DNA from: Chaetoderma sp. LZ-2023a
Taxonomy: Eukaryota > Mollusca > Caudofoveata > Chaetodermatida > Chaetodermatidae
Length of the DNA stretch: 64,000 bases
Assembly (NCBI GenBank): GCA_034401795.1
Contig: CM067373.1
Span: forward strand, 41,051,781 to 41,115,780
Reading direction: 5' to 3'
Under the pieces are notes generated by a model. It saw only the letters and a list, made by a program, of their open reading frames with translations. It was not told the origin of the DNA and searched no databases. The position numbers and the translations under genes were made by a program. Below are positions 1-11,009 of this stretch, in pieces. Positions within the stretch are counted from its first letter, which is position 1, and the number at the start of each line of letters is the position of its first letter.

Positions 1-772
1 TATCATATTAACTTATGAAATTCGCGATCGCAATATTACAGTTAATATTTTCTTCAAGGCATGATTTCGTTCTCGGGTCGAATTGGAAATGAAAGAAGAA
101 AGGGAGATAATTACATCATAATTAATTACAATCGCGTGATTTACGTCTTTTCGCAACCTGTTTTGCTGATTTATGATTAATTTTGACAAAATAAACGATG
201 TTTATTTAACTGTGCGTAATATTTAAGCGGTCTACTTAATAATTTCACTCCCGCGATGATGGATATTATAAGGTATGTTAAGCTTTAAAGGCGTAAAACG
301 TTACGAATGTATCAGGGCATGAAAATACGCTCTGTTTTCGTGCTAATTTTTATCATTTAAATTTTTTGTTTCATGTCCATAAAAACCGATATTCGGTTAA
401 AACCGATATGAAAAGTCATATCGAAACCGATATGGCTGTAAGCCAAACCGCGCAGCCCTAGTCTATTAGCTCGCCTGGTATTCACATCTGAATTTTGAAT
501 TTTTACTCGGGACTTACTCGTACATATAAGATGTCCAGCGGGGTCATGACTTCCCACAAGACAATCCCATATCTACAACATGATTGTTGCTTTTTGACAT
601 GTTTTAAATAAGTTCAAGTAAAGAACACTGTGAAGTAGAATAGTGTTGACAGGCAGCAAATTCTGGATGTCCGGTACTAAGTAGCTGGTACCTGACAAAG
701 TGTTGGACACTGTTGAAAAAGTTATTTCCAGGCCTGAGAAAATAACTTCTTTACAATGTAAATTGTATTCTG

Positions 773-860
773 TCAAATATTTTGAAATTATTAGTGCAGC
801 AGATGTTGCTGTCATCAGTAATGGCTACATGTCAAATTATTTTGGAAATATTCTGCAACT
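773..860. repeat. Degenerate copy of the GTTGCTG palindromic family
   Basis: One arm reads AAATATTTTGAAATTA and the other AAATTATTTTGGAAATATT, with GATGTTGCTGTCATC in the middle. The arrangement is that of the intact copies at 4585-4675 and 6536-6614, but diverged. The family is defined by comparison within this window only. Confidence 0.5.
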
Positions 861-1156
861 TTCTCTGTATGGCTACCATGATAGTAAGACATTTTTCAAG
901 GAAATAATTAACCATTTAATGTTAAAAAATGGACAGAAAATGCTGATATATGCTGACCAAGAAGACAATTTTTGAGAATTACAACTAGAATCGATCCAGT
1001 CATTGCAATAGTAAAATTTAAGAATTAACCTTAAATTTCTCTACAAATGGACATTTCTCATTTCCACTGCAGAGACCATTTCAGTAGGCTTGACCAGTAC
1101 AGGGTTAAACCGTACAGAACAAATATGAGAAATATGTTATGATGTATGGAATACTT

Positions 1157-1238
1157 TGTTGAACATTTTGAAATTAACTTCATTGGGAGCTGTTGATCTA
1201 TGTCAGCAACATATTTCAGGCAAGTTAATTTCAACATA
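1157..1238. repeat. Degenerate copy of the GTTGCTG palindromic family
   Basis: It starts TGTTGAACATTTTGAAATTAA and ends TTAATTTCAACA, with a CTGTTGATC / GTCAGCAAC centre. The layout and length (about 80 bp) match the intact family members. Confidence 0.6.
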
Positions 1239-1504
1239 CACAGCTTCTCGATGGAGTTGTATATTTAATTTGAAAATCTCAGGGGTTAAATGGATACGAC
1301 TTGGAATTTGTGAATGTACACCTAGCTTAAGTAGCTTTGTCCCTTTTCCTGTTACATGTTAGTTGCTAATTGCAGTTTATTCTCAAAATCAATAAACTGA
1401 TGTGATAATCATTTTGCTTATTCTCTACGTGTTACATGTATGTATACAGTTTTGACCAACCCTTAAATTAAACAGAATTATCAATTGGCTATGTAATTTC
1501 CTCA

Positions 1505-1645
1505 AAAGTGCTTAAGGGCTTGTGCTTAAGCCCTTTGCAAAGGGTTTGTGCTTGTGCTTGTGCTTAAGCTCTTTGAAATCAGGGAGGGCTTGTGCTTAAG
1601 CCCTTTTTAAGTGCAAGGGCTTGTGCTTAAGCCCTTTCAAAAGTA
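1505..1645. repeat. Short minisatellite, GGGCTTGTGCTTAAGCCCTTT-like unit
   Basis: The motif CTTGTGCTTAAGCCCTTT recurs about four times with variable spacers. Each unit contains the dyad GGGCTT...AAGCCC, so single strands could fold. Confidence 0.75.
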
Positions 1646-1745
1646 CTTCGCCCCATGCCTGCTTAGCACTCCGATGTCAATATTCTAACTTTTGCTATGT
1701 AAATAACAAAGAAACTGGTATACATTTTTCAATAGTTTGGTTGAT

Positions 1746-1772
1746 GATGTTGCTGTCTATGACAGCAACATC
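1746..1772. repeat. Perfect 12-bp-arm hairpin, GTTGCTGTC core
   Basis: GATGTTGCTGTC, a TAT loop, then GACAGCAACATC: a perfect dyad. It matches the centre of the dispersed palindromic family, while the outer arms are not evident, so it is probably a core remnant. Confidence 0.6.
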
Positions 1773-2069
1773 CTCTAACAAATTTGCCAAAAAATCTACA
1801 CCAGATCATCTTTTAATTTAATATGAAAATTAAAAATTCTGCCATCAGAGTAGCAAGGGTTAACACTGATTTGTGGAAATGCTGTGGTGCAGATGGGTGT
1901 TCCCCGCATCAGCTACGGTATGCCACCTACACTCATGGTGACACCATGCTGCACCTGGCATTTGGTTATATGTTGACTTGTGGAGGCCATAGTTGGTCTG
2001 ATTGCTGCTGTGTTCATCTTACGTGTTTGTCGCTATCTGAATCTCCTGCTCTACGCTAGTAACTCTTCA

Positions 2070-2691
2070 CGCTATAAGTTAGTCCGAGTCTGCTCTGACT
2101 CAATCCACCCCTGTGACAGATATTTGGACAGACTGACGGGCCGGAGAGAGTCAGAGCAATTTGTATGCTCAAAAGTTGGAGAACTCCGCCACCGCTTGGT
2201 AGCGCGCCTCTTAATCAACCATAGCTACAATATTTGACACAAACCCTGGTTAATACTTCGTATAATTCACATATCCATTTGCTCACACCTTAAATCCTGT
2301 TAAATATGTCCTATATCTCACGTTATTTAACTTATTAGTTCATTGTTGACAAATTTTATCAAATTTCAAGTGAAACAGCCATTGCAAAAACAGTGATGAC
2401 GTAGTACACAACTTTTCGCCTCGAAAATCATGCAATTTCACCCTGAGCAAATTTGAACCCCAGGGTGACTAAATTAAACTGGAAAGAAAAGGACGGATCT
2501 AGATCGCGTCAGTTTTGTTGGTTAGATAAGATAATCAATTATTTATGCTGCATTCATTATTCTCATTTTACATCCGTGGGTGGTTGGGTGTGTGAGGGTG
2601 GGTGGGTGACAGGGAAGTGGGTGCCTGGGTGAGTGGAAAATTAAGTGAGTTATTCAGTGACTAAGTGGTTCGGTGAATTAATGAGTGGGTG
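2070..2691 (+). repeat. Left arm, outer domain of the foldback-like structure
   Basis: This is the reverse complement of 18425-19003, with scattered substitutions and small indels. It contains the single-copy hexamer ATGAGT (2681-2686), which is the empty version of the site occupied by the element at 15557-18424 in the other arm. A short frame (about 2097-2237) is open in both arms, but I do not recognise it. Confidence 0.85.
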
Positions 2692-3170
2692 TGCGGTCGG
2701 TGGGTTGGTCGGCCATTCGGTCGGTGGGATGGGGGTCGGTAGGTCGGACCTCGGTCGGTCGCTCGGTCAGTTCGACCTCGGTTGGTGGGTAGATGGATGG
2801 GTCGGTCATTGGATCGGTCTGTGGGTCAGTCGGTTGGTGGGTGGGTCGGTTGGTCGATGGCTGGGTGGGTTGGTCGGTCGGTTGGTCAGACCGTCGATCG
2901 GTTGGTTGGTGGATGGGTCGGTCGGTCGATGGGTGGATCAGTCAGTCGGTCGGTCAGTGCGTGTGTGGGTCCAACCTCGGTCGGTTGGTGGGTGGGTCGG
3001 TCCGACCTCAGTGGGTGTGTGGGTCAGTTGGTTGGTCGATGGGTGGGTTGGAGAGTTGGTTGGTCAGTCGGTCGTTCCGACCTCGGTGGGTGGGTGAGTG
3101 GGTTGGTCGGTCGATGGGTGGGTGAGTTTGTCGGTTGGTGTCGATCGGCCCGACCTCAGTTGATCGGTTT
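2692..3170 (+). repeat. GGTCGGT / GGTGGGTC minisatellite, left arm
   Basis: Irregular tandem array of GGTCGGT, GGTTGGT and GGTGGGT units, punctuated by GACCTCGGT. All three forward frames stay open and give Gly/Val/Trp/Ser-rich low-complexity products; these are not genes. It is mirrored at 15318-15550 and continues at 5010-5188 after an inserted element. Confidence 0.9.
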
Positions 3171-3324
3171 GTATGGAAAACTAAAATATCAGCAATCCTA
3201 ATTTTTCACACCACCATTTTTTGGTTTACGAACGAAATCTCGCGTTTTCGCCAGAATCTAATTCGATTGGGTCCCAGTCGCGTCTTACAATATAAAACCG
3301 CCTATTACCGGGAACATCTCGCGG

Positions 3325-3707
3325 TTGTTGAGCAATACGTGTCTGAACATGTTCAATTACAACGCAATAAAAATGAGCGAATCAGCAGTCGTCTGTCAAA
3401 TAGTACAGAGTCTGAGAAGTCAAACCAATGAAATAATTTGCGAGATTGCCTTTTTTTGTGATACAGTAAACATGGGAACGTGCAAGTATTCTAGTGTTTG
3501 GGAAACTAACGATAAATATAATGATTGGATTTTACCGGACAACACATCAAACTCGCGTGCCAAATGTAGTTTTTGTAATAAGTCTTTTGACATCGGGAAT
3601 ATGGGTGAAGTGGCTCTTGTTAGCCACATGTTGGGAAAAAACCATGAGACACTGACAGACGTTCGTCTAAAGCCAGCGCCGAAAGTTACAGATTTCTTTG
3701 GTTCAAG
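3325..3707 (+). pseudogene. BED-like zinc-finger exon of a hAT-like transposase (exon 1)
   Basis: The 128-codon frame ends one codon after a good splice donor (TCAAG|GTAACA at 3707/3708). I favour the internal ATG at 3373, because the codons before it look like leader. Residues about 58-110 read W-x(8)-W-I/L-x(2)-D..., then C-x2-C (KCSFC) and H-x5-H (SHMLGKNH). This C2H2 spacing, with a G-x4-AL-x-SH context, is what I expect of the DNA-binding finger before hAT-like transposase domains. The catalytic exon is absent from this copy; a compatible one lies at 15785-16448 in the other arm, with matching intron phase. So this copy is non-autonomous, and the exon is a remnant. Confidence 0.65.
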
Positions 3708-3746
3708 GTAACAATATTTTACATTTTCACGTTGATAGTACTAGCA

Positions 3747-4092
3747 TCATTTAGAAGCGTAGCAATTTTATATCGCCCAACGTTAGATGATCCCAACTTT
3801 GCTTGGAGTCACGATAAAATATTATTACTGCCCAACAGCTCTCTCGTTTTACGAGGTCTCTTATGTTGGCGTGTTATCGAGTGAAAATAATGAGAATTCC
3901 TCCTGTTGCTACGGCGATCATTTAGAAGCGTAGCAATTTTATATCGCCCAATGTTAGATGATCCCAACTTTGCGCTGAGTCACGGTAAAATATTATTGAC
4001 TGCCCGACAGCTCTTTCGTATCGCGAGGCCTCTTATGTTGCCGCATTATCAAGTGAAAATAATGAGGATTCCTCCTGTTGCTATGGCGATAT
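3747..4092 (+). repeat. Tandem duplication, two units of about 172 bp
   Basis: Both units begin CATTTAGAAGCGTAGCAATT and end with CCTCCTGTTGCTA. They differ by scattered substitutions and small indels. They lie inside the hAT-like element, downstream of the zinc-finger exon. Confidence 0.85.
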
Positions 4093-4228
4093 GATCAGCG
4101 ATGGTAAATTTAAAATAAATTAGTGTATGTGTATATGTGCAGGGTTTAACTTGTTATCTAAAGGTGGGGGTGGGGGTGGCCCTCAACAAATAAATGTGGG
4201 TGTCTCAAACTCAACTTTGCATGATAGC

Positions 4229-4309
4229 TGTTGAATATTTTGAAAATAATTTGACTGGAAACTATTGCTGCAACAGTTTCCAGTCAAATTATTTTCAAAA
4301 TATTCAACA
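4229..4309. repeat. Palindromic family member, 81 bp
   Basis: TGTTGAATATTTTGA at the left and TCAAAATATTCAACA at the right are exact inverse copies. The middle reads GACTGGAAACTATTGCTGCAACAGTTTCCAGTC, given here only by position. About 35 nt following it are repeated after the copy at 4585-4675, so one of the two arose by local duplication. Confidence 0.85.
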
Positions 4310-4584
4310 AAAAATGTGCTGCTGTAATGAAATTCATATCTGGTTTGCATCCTGAAAAACACTGAGCCACTCCTAGACAATATACGGTTCCCAGAACCAC
4401 TCCTAGACAATATGCTGTTCCCAATCTAGATTTTGGGGCTATATACCCTCAAAAAGTCCCTTTATAATGAGAAATCCTGAGTATGTGTGACACACTGCGT
4501 GTGTTTGTGTGTATGTTGATATTTCTGGCTATATTAGATTAAGATAACTCCTATGATCTTTTAATAGTGTTTTGATAGGATAGC

Positions 4585-4675
4585 TATTGAATATTTTGAA
4601 AATAATTTGACTGGAAACTATTGCTGCTTAAAGCAGCAACAGTTTCCAGTCAAATTATTTTCAAAATATTCAACA
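4585..4675. repeat. Palindromic family member, 91 bp
   Basis: An almost perfect inverted repeat with arms of about 42 bp and centre GCTGCTTAAAGCAGC. It lies at the position equivalent to the copy at 6536-6614 in the related element, so it was present before that element multiplied. Confidence 0.9.
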
Positions 4676-5009
4676 AAAAATGTGCTGCTGTAATGAAATT
4701 CATATCTGTGCGTGGGCGCGCTGTGCTTTGATATTCTTGTGACAATTATTTATATATATGCAGTTTGTTATTGTCCTCGGGTCTTCCACTACTGCGGTTG
4801 CTTCAGTTCCACAGGCAAAAGTGCGTGCGCTGTGTTTTGATATTCTTGTTTTATAAAGTTTAATAAAGTTTATATATGATAATATGATGAACTTAGTAAC
4901 TGTGTTTGTTTTTTGTCTGATTGAAAGTCCCAAAATGAGGTCTGGAAAATTTGAAATTGAGTCTGGAAAAAGTCTGGAATTTAATTCTGCTGAGGGTGTA
5001 TGAACCCTG

Positions 5010-5188
5010 CGGTCGGTCTGACCTCGGTCGGTGGGTCGGTCGATTTGGGTGGGCGAGTTGGTCGGTCAGTCCGACCTCGGTTGGTCGGTCTGTGGGTGGG
5101 TTGGTCAGTCAGTCGTGGGTCGGTCGGTCAGTTGGTCGGTGGGTGGGTCAGTCAGTTAGACCTCTGGCAGTTGGTCGGTCGGTCTTCT
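5010..5188 (+). repeat. GGTCGGT minisatellite, continuation after insertion
   Basis: The same GGTCGGT/GGTGGGT/GACCTCGGT array as 2692-3170, resuming immediately after the hAT-like terminus at 5009. Confidence 0.85.
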
Positions 5189-6185
5189 AGCCTACAGGAC
5201 TAGTCTACCAGCTTACTAGCCTAGTCTAACAGCCTACTAATCTACTAGCCTATATGCCTAGTCTACCCGCTTACTAGCCTACAGTCCTAGTATACCAGCC
5301 TACTAGCCTATGGGCCTAGTCTATCTTTCATGTTTAGGCCATAGCTCTGCCTTAGCCAGTCTTGTCTTGGTCTTAATTAGATAGCAGCTAAGCTATGGCT
5401 AGGCCTTATCCGGGCTTAGATATGCCTTACCTAGCCTTAGCTATGGCTACCTAGTCATTACCTAACCATTAGATAGGCTTAGTTAGGCCTTCCTAGGCCT
5501 AATCTATGCCTTATCTATGCTTCGCTTAGTCTTACCTTGGCCTTAGCTATGCTTATTTAGGTATTAGTTAGTCCTTACTTCGACCTTACCTGGTCCTTAT
5601 TTAAGCTTGGCTAGGTCTTAGCGAGGCCTTAACCTGGCATTGCTTAGCCGTACATAGGCATTGACCAGGCTTTGCTAGGCATTACCTAGGCTTGGGTAGG
5701 CCTTAGCCAGGCTGGATTAGGTATTACTTAGATCATAGCTAAGATTGGCTAGGCCTGAGTGTAGCCTTATCTAGGCTTGGATATACTTTATCTAGGTCTT
5801 AGTTACCGTAGGTTTTAGCTAGTAATAGCTAGGCACTACCTATGCCTTAGCTAAGGCCAGGCTAGCCTTATATAGTTCTAAGCTATGTCTTATCTAGGAT
5901 TGGCTTAGTCTTACCTAGGCCTTAGCTATGCTTATGTAGGCATTAGTTAGTCCTTACTTAGACCATATCTGGTCCTTATTTAGATTTGGCATTACTTAGA
6001 CCATAGCTAAGCTTGGCTATGCTTGAGCATGGCCTTATCTAGGCTTGGATATACATTATCTACTAGGTCTTAGTTAGGTTTTGGCTAGCATTAGCTACTC
6101 TTTACTTAAACCTCAGGTAGGCTTGGCTATGCCTTAGCTAGGCTGGATTAGGCTGTACCAAGGCATAAGCTAGGCTGAGGTAGGC
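5189..6185 (+). repeat. CTAGCC / CTTAGCTAGGC minisatellite, left arm
   Basis: Degenerate tandem array. The first 120 bp use units such as CTACTAGCCTA; the rest use GCCTTAGCTAGGC-like units of about 11-13 bp. The inverse array is at 14197-15312. It resumes at 7021 after an inserted element. No coding potential. Confidence 0.85.
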
Positions 6186-6191
6186 CTTATA

Positions 6192-7014
6192 CAGGGTTCA
6201 TACACCTTCAGCAGAATTAAATTCCATACCTTTTCCAGACTTTTTCCAGACTCAATTTCAAATTTTCCAGACCTCATTTAGGGACTTTCAATCAGACAAA
6301 AAACAAACACAGTTACTAAGTTCATCATATGATATATAAACTTTATAAAACAAGAATATCAAAACACAGCGTGCACACTTTTGCCTGTGGAACTGAAGCA
6401 ACCGCAGTAGTGGAAGACGTGAGGACAATAACAAACAGCATATATAAATAATTGTCACACGAATATCAAAGCACAGCGCGCGCGCACACACACAGATATG
6501 AATTTCATTACAGCAGCACATTTTTTGTTGAATATTTTGAAAATAATTTGACTGGAAACTGTTGCTGCTTTAAGCAGAAAGTTTCCAGTCAAATTATTTT
6601 CAAAATATTCAACAGCTATTCTATCAAAACAAACTATTAAAAGATCATAGGAGTTATCTTAATCTAATATAGCCAGAAATATCAACATACACACAAACAC
6701 ATACAGTGTGTCACACATACACAGGATTTCTCATTATAAAGGGACTTTTTGAGGGTATATAGCCCCAAAATCTAGATTGGGAACCGCATATTGTCTAGGA
6801 GTGGCTCTTGGAACCGCATATTGTCTAGGAGTGGCTCAGTGTTTTTCAGGATACAAACCAGATATGAATTTCATTACCGATATTTAATTTTCCATACATT
6901 TTCCATACCAGTTGGCCCAAAATTGGAAATTCCACACTTTTTCCAGACCTGGAAAAGGCTTTCCTAAATTTCCATACCTTTTCCAGACTTCCCTATAGGA
7001 ATAGACGAACCCTG
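6192..7014 (+). mobile_element. Non-autonomous hAT-like element, 823 bp, 6-bp TSD
   Basis: Termini are CAGGGTTCATACACC and GACGAACCCTG. The hexamer CTTATA flanks both ends perfectly (6186-6191 and 7015-7020). Subterminal regions are packed with TTTTCCAGAC and TTTCCATACC motifs in both orientations, typical subterminal transposase-binding repeats. It has no ORF, holds a palindromic unit (6536-6614), and is largely the inverse of 4200-5009. Confidence 0.85.
6536..6614. repeat. Palindromic family member, 79 bp
   Basis: TGTTGAATATTTTGA ... TCAAAATATTCAACA with near-perfect arms and a short GCTTTAAGC centre. It sits inside the non-autonomous hAT-like element. Confidence 0.9.
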
Positions 7015-7020
7015 CTTATA

Positions 7021-7191
7021 TAGGCCATAGCTAGTCTTGGTTATGCCATACCTAGGCCATACCCAGACTTTGCTAGCCTATTGCTAAGCTTTGGTCAGGA
7101 TTGACAATGCCTTAATCAGGTCTTAACTAGTGCTTTATTAGGCTTATCCAGGCCTTAACAAGGCATAGCTAAGCCTGGCAACGGTCTAGGG
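7021..7191 (+). repeat. CTTAGGC-type minisatellite, left arm, end portion
   Basis: The array of 5189-6185 continues after the inserted element and stops at the DIRS terminus (7192). Confidence 0.75.
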
Positions 7192-7231
7192 ATGAAGGAA
7201 ATTTCAATTTCCCTTTCTCAGAGATCTAACA

Positions 7232-7390
7232 ATACTCACCATTCTATTACTTCTGATACAAGTTATCTTGGATAGCTGGCCCTAGGAATATAGACTTAGT
7301 AAGCTTTACCGGCTCCTGGAACCGGGTACTCGGCTCCCAACAGCCGAGTACCCGCTTGCCATGAAGCTCATATTGTTTGCATAGCCACCA
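7232..7390 (-). repeat. DIRS inverted terminal repeat, 3' side
   Basis: From CACTCACCATTCTATTAC-like sequence through TTGGATAGCTGGCCCTAGGA to TTGCCATGAAGCTCAT, it is the reverse complement of 14010-14185. The left copy additionally contains a local dyad GTACTCGGCTC...GCCGAGTAC. Confidence 0.85.
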
Positions 7391-7449
7391 AACAAGAGAT
7401 ATCCATGGCTTGCCTCCGAGGGTCTGGGAGGCAGGGTCCGTAATAAAAT

Positions 7450-7530
7450 GGTGAGTATTGTTAGATCTCGGAGAAAGGGAAATTGAAATTTCCTTCATTC
7501 TCCTTCGATCAATACTCACCATTCTATTAC
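7450..7530 (-). repeat. DIRS internal complementary region (joined complements of both ends)
   Basis: Positions 7450-7497 are the inverse of 7192-7240 (GAAGGAAATTTCAATTTCCC end). Positions 7498-7530 (CTCCTTCGATCAATACTCACC) are the inverse of 14162-14194. Established DIRS models use this region to template circle formation before recombinase integration. Both halves are still clearly complementary to their ends. Confidence 0.85.
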
Positions 7531-8027
7531 TTCTTATATACACCAGATTTAGACAGTAACCTGGTGGGAAGGGGCAAGCCATCAATTGCTACTTTTGCCC
7601 CTTGGAGAAAGAGCTTAGACTTAAACTTGACAAATGGAGACGTAAAAGGACCATCAAGTTAAAGGGACCGAATCACATTCGCATCACTGCCCCCCCCCCC
7701 CAACCCCTTTTGTCTCCTAAGAGAAGGGAGAGAACTCACGAACATGCATCTCGCCTGAAAACACAAATATGCTAAGAAGGTTAACTGCTCTTTGCATATA
7801 TCAGCCTGGGAATGAGCATGAATATTTAAGATGAATGAACATGATATATACACATAATACAAAAAATTACCTCAAGATATTCGGATTCCAGATGCGGAGC
7901 CTATAACCAATCACTCGTCCGGCCATCAGTGATACAATCTGGTTGACATCCTCTCGCTTGACCATGTCTGTTTCTTAAATCTTGCTTACAAATGCCAAAA
8001 ACGGAGAATTGCAGTGTGGTCATTTAA

Positions 8028-9143
8028 CTATCGTTTCAAAACAGCTAAAGCAAGTGGATTGGCAGAGTCTGACATATCCCTCATATAGTAATCCATGAAA
8101 AAGGCCCCGCAGTGCCATTGTGCAACAGCCATGATGTCCTCTAACGGAACACCATTGTAAAGGGCGGTCGAGGCGGCTATTCCTCTAACATCGTGTGCCC
8201 TTGCGCATTGCACCTGGTGCCCAGTCGCAATCTCATGGGTAGTCTGAATACATTCGACTACCCAACGAGAGATAGAATCCATGGATGCGGTGCCATATGG
8301 CTTTTTATGGCAGATCCACAGATGTCTATCATTCGACCGTAACGAGTCTGTCCATCTTTTGTACTTAGTCAAAGCACCGACTGGGTACCAGACACTGGCA
8401 TCACGATCAAACCTAGTTAGTTTCGGTATAATGATCGGTTTGCCGGGATATTTCAAAGCTTGATTGTTTGACATAAACTCTGCTCTTGGCAGTAGATGCA
8501 GACCCTCTCCAGAGACAATAAATCGGTCCCTCTCTGCTGAAAGCGCATGGATCTCACTGCGCATTCTAGCTGAGGAAGCCGCCAATAGAAAGACCGCCTT
8601 TAGAGTCAAATGCTTTAGATTAGCTGAACGCAATGGTTCGAAAGGGTGCTTGGCCAGTACATTAAGCACTAAAGATAGACGCCAGGCTGGAATGACTACC
8701 AGTTGTCTCGGTCGGAGATTGCTCATTCTCTTCCCCATCACATTTAACTGGGCCACCTCTGGACTATCCCTGTTGGCTAGACAAGGGATAACTGATGCCA
8801 AAGCTGACTTGTATCCAGTAATTGTGACAGGAGCTAGTCCTGAAAAGAACAGCTCACAGAGAAAGTCTGCTATTTGCTGAATAGTGGATTGAAAGGTATT
8901 AATACTCTTTCCTTCACACCAGTCTGCAAACCTGTTAACCTTGTGGTTATATGACTTGAAGGTTGACCTCCTTCTCGCAGCTGCGATTAATTTCGCAGTT
9001 TGTCGAGAAAAATTTGATAACATCCACCCAGTCAAGTTGAACATTTCGGGACGCTTGTGTAGGAAGCGTCCCTTGGCCTGGGAGATCTCGGGTAACCGCA
9101 CTGGATTGTCCACCAGCAGATCTAGAAGATCCGTAAACCACAA
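8028..9143 (-). CDS. DIRS tyrosine recombinase with RNase H tail remnant
   Basis: An open frame of 371 codons that would catalyse site-specific integration of the circular DIRS intermediate. It has no ATG at its 5' edge (first codon TTG at 9143; first ATG at residue 34), so it was once the 3' part of a longer RT-RNase H-recombinase ORF. Residues 2-20 (WFTDLLDLLVDNPVRLPE) resemble the linker after RNase H in such polyproteins. The core-binding domain spans roughly residues 45-150 and the catalytic domain 165-365. Likely active-site residues are all present: R193 or R195 (SSARMRSE), H317-x-x-R320 (AHDVR), H344 and Y352/Y353 (DYYMRD). There is no internal stop or frameshift, in contrast to gag. 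It overlaps the end of gag (8947-9143) in another frame. Confidence 0.85.
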   Translation of the reverse strand: MWFTDLLDLLVDNPVRLPEISQAKGRFLHKRPEMFNLTGWMLSNFSRQTAKLIAAARRRSTFKSYNHKVNRFADWCEGKSINTFQSTIQQIADFLCELFFSGLAPVTITGYKSALASVIPCLANRDSPEVAQLNVMGKRMSNLRPRQLVVIPAWRLSLVLNVLAKHPFEPLRSANLKHLTLKAVFLLAASSARMRSEIHALSAERDRFIVSGEGLHLLPRAEFMSNNQALKYPGKPIIIPKLTRFDRDASVWYPVGALTKYKRWTDSLRSNDRHLWICHKKPYGTASMDSISRWVVECIQTTHEIATGHQVQCARAHDVRGIAASTALYNGVPLEDIMAVAQWHCGAFFMDYYMRDMSDSANPLALAVLKR

Positions 9144-10765
9144 CCTGCTGGGTCAAAATGGTGCTATTAGCAGGACCAGGCACGGTTCCTCTCTGACGGT
9201 CGGTGGCAACATTGGGGTGGGTAGGCACCTCCACAACCTTCTTGGCCGGAGGCGGCTGAGAAGACCCAGTAGAAACAGAAGCAGCACGAGGCTTGGCTTT
9301 CGCCTTGCTTTTATGCTTCTTCTGCTTCTTAGAAGGGTGTCTGGTTAGTGGCTTGGCGAGTGATGAGTGCCATAAGTTTGTGAGGGTCTTGTTCAAGATT
9401 ACAGCCCCTAGTGCATGCGCCTCTCGCACTAGTTCCAGCTGCAGATTCACCACTAACCGATTCTGCGCGATGCTGGCAGTGTCTTCTAAGATGGCCCACG
9501 CTTGGACACCAAAGATGCTAGGGCCAGTAAGGGGCGTCCCAAGAAGACGCTCCCTAACAGCCATAGCTGGACGCATATGGTCAAGGACCATCTGCCTCCT
9601 AGACTTTGTCACTTGCGCCTGCACCCTTGCCAATGCGTCCATAGACAACACTCTGGACTCCCAGCATCCAGCGATCATCCTCAGTGACCGCTGGCACAAC
9701 ACCATATCTGTCGTATTCCGCACGGGGAATACGGCACCTTGCCCGCACCTCCCTGGAGGCTGCAGGGAGATGGCCCTTGGTCAGAAGCTGTTTGCTATAA
9801 ATAGCATCCAACAACTCCATAAAGACTGGATCCGGGATGCGGGCAAAATCCAGGTCCTAATCGATACCACCGATGGACGGGGTGCATCCTCCTCGGTCGT
9901 GGTCGAAACCACAGAGCCAAGCCAGAGCCTCCGACCAGTCTGTCCGTGAAGAGGACACTCCCGTGAACACGTCACCCGTCGACGTGCTCACGGGCCTACC
10001 AGCAACGGCCTCCCGGCTAGGAGCCATTGCTGATACGCCAGGAACTCCGGTACCGTACGGTTCCGCCGCCAACCCATGGAAAACACCAGTCCATGGAGTA
10101 GGCCCACACGGAAAATTGTGCGGACCCGTAACGGTTGAGGAACCGTGGCCAAGCACAGGCGCCAATGGCACCCCATGCCTGACCGCTGGACCAGGCGATA
10201 TAGGTGTATACTACGCCTGGCCAGCCACACAGGTCACTGTGTCGGTTGGTGGCAAACCAACCATCACAGAACCAGTGCCCGGTACAGGAGTGGCCTCAAC
10301 CATGGGCGGAGCTGCTGTCCTGGCTTGCGCCAAGCCAGACAGATGGAGGATGGTTCCGCAGCATCTCAGGCCGCAGCAATCTCTCCTCCTCGGCCTCCTC
10401 GTCTTCAGACTCCGAAGAGTCGTCACCAGACGAGGAAGCACTGGAGCCGTCCTTGTGGATGGCTCCCATACTTGACCGGCTACCGCTACTGGACCACCCA
10501 GAGGTGGCCGCAGAGAGACAGAACCCATCAGGCCAGAGCCCGACGGGACTGCCAGGGAGCTGTACGAAACGGTTCCCTCGCTGGCCAGTCCAGAACCCTG
10601 TCCAAGGACATGGTCTGTACCAAGCACGGGAAGAGACTGCCCTGCAACTTTTGGTAGCAGGGACGACACCAGCGTGGGAAGGACGCTATGCAAGAAGCCT
10701 TGCATAGCAGGTCCAAACCACGCCAGAGGTGCCATTTCCGCAACCTCCGGTTGCAGATGTCTCAT
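8947..10765 (-). pseudogene. DIRS gag-like ORF, two stops and a frameshift
   Basis: Read from an ATG at 10765, one frame runs through about 10211 (TAG), continues in the same frame to 9857 (TAG), and then to about 9640. There the frame must change to join the open frame ending at 8947. The last third is rich in Lys/Arg (KKQKKHKSKAKAKPR), consistent with a nucleic-acid-binding Gag tail. An earlier part (IPDPVFMELLDAIYSKQLL) and the block around SRRQMVLDHMRPAM look like DIRS Gag, but I base this mainly on position. After about 9145 the frame runs into the recombinase region, which marks the RT/RNase H deletion junction. Long plus-strand ORFs here are antisense shadows. Confidence 0.6.
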
Positions 10766-11009
10766 GGCACTCGTCACATGATGGCAGGGCTGGCGTGGCC
10801 TATAAATAAGCACAAACCTACAATAAACAGGCGGAACGAAACACGAATGGAAGGCAGACAAATAATTTTCAAATAAATTTGACCCTAAATTAATGTTACC
10901 CTCCAGCACCCCACCCCGCCACATTACAGCAAAGATCGCATTGATTATGACGACAAGAACGAAACGGGTAACATACACCCATATACTGATCCTGAAGGAT
11001 GTATAAACG

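Larger units (their letters stand above)
1..2069. other. AT-rich stretch without a recognised gene
   Basis: No open reading frame here resembles a known family. The stretch holds degenerate palindromic copies (near 773-860, 1157-1238 and 1746-1772), a short minisatellite near 1505-1645, and a cluster of overlapping short dyads built from ACCGATAT near 385-432. Short ORFs of 60-90 codons look like chance. Confidence 0.6.
3171..5009 (+). mobile_element. hAT-like DNA transposon copy, left terminus lost
   Basis: The right terminus, GGTGTATGAACCCTG at 5009, is the inverse of the CAGGGTTCATACACC terminus of the element at 6192-7014. The left side (3171 on, GTATGGAAAACTAAAATATC) matches the subterminal region of the element at 15557-18424 but lacks about the last 110 bp and the TIR. 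The same GGTCGGT minisatellite lies on both sides, so it inserted into that array. It carries a zinc-finger exon (3325-3707), a tandem duplication and two palindromic units; the transposase catalytic exon is missing. Confidence 0.75.

Noticed and set aside
2645-3201. Long Gly/Val/Trp/Ser-rich ORFs in three forward frames
   Set aside because: Translation of the GGTCGGT minisatellite; every frame is open because the unit lacks stop codons.
8281-9348. Plus-strand ORFs opposite the recombinase
   Set aside because: Shadows of the minus-strand recombinase and gag frames.
9873-10707. Plus-strand ORFs of 167-218 codons
   Set aside because: Antisense of the DIRS gag region; GC-rich codon structure gives open opposite frames.
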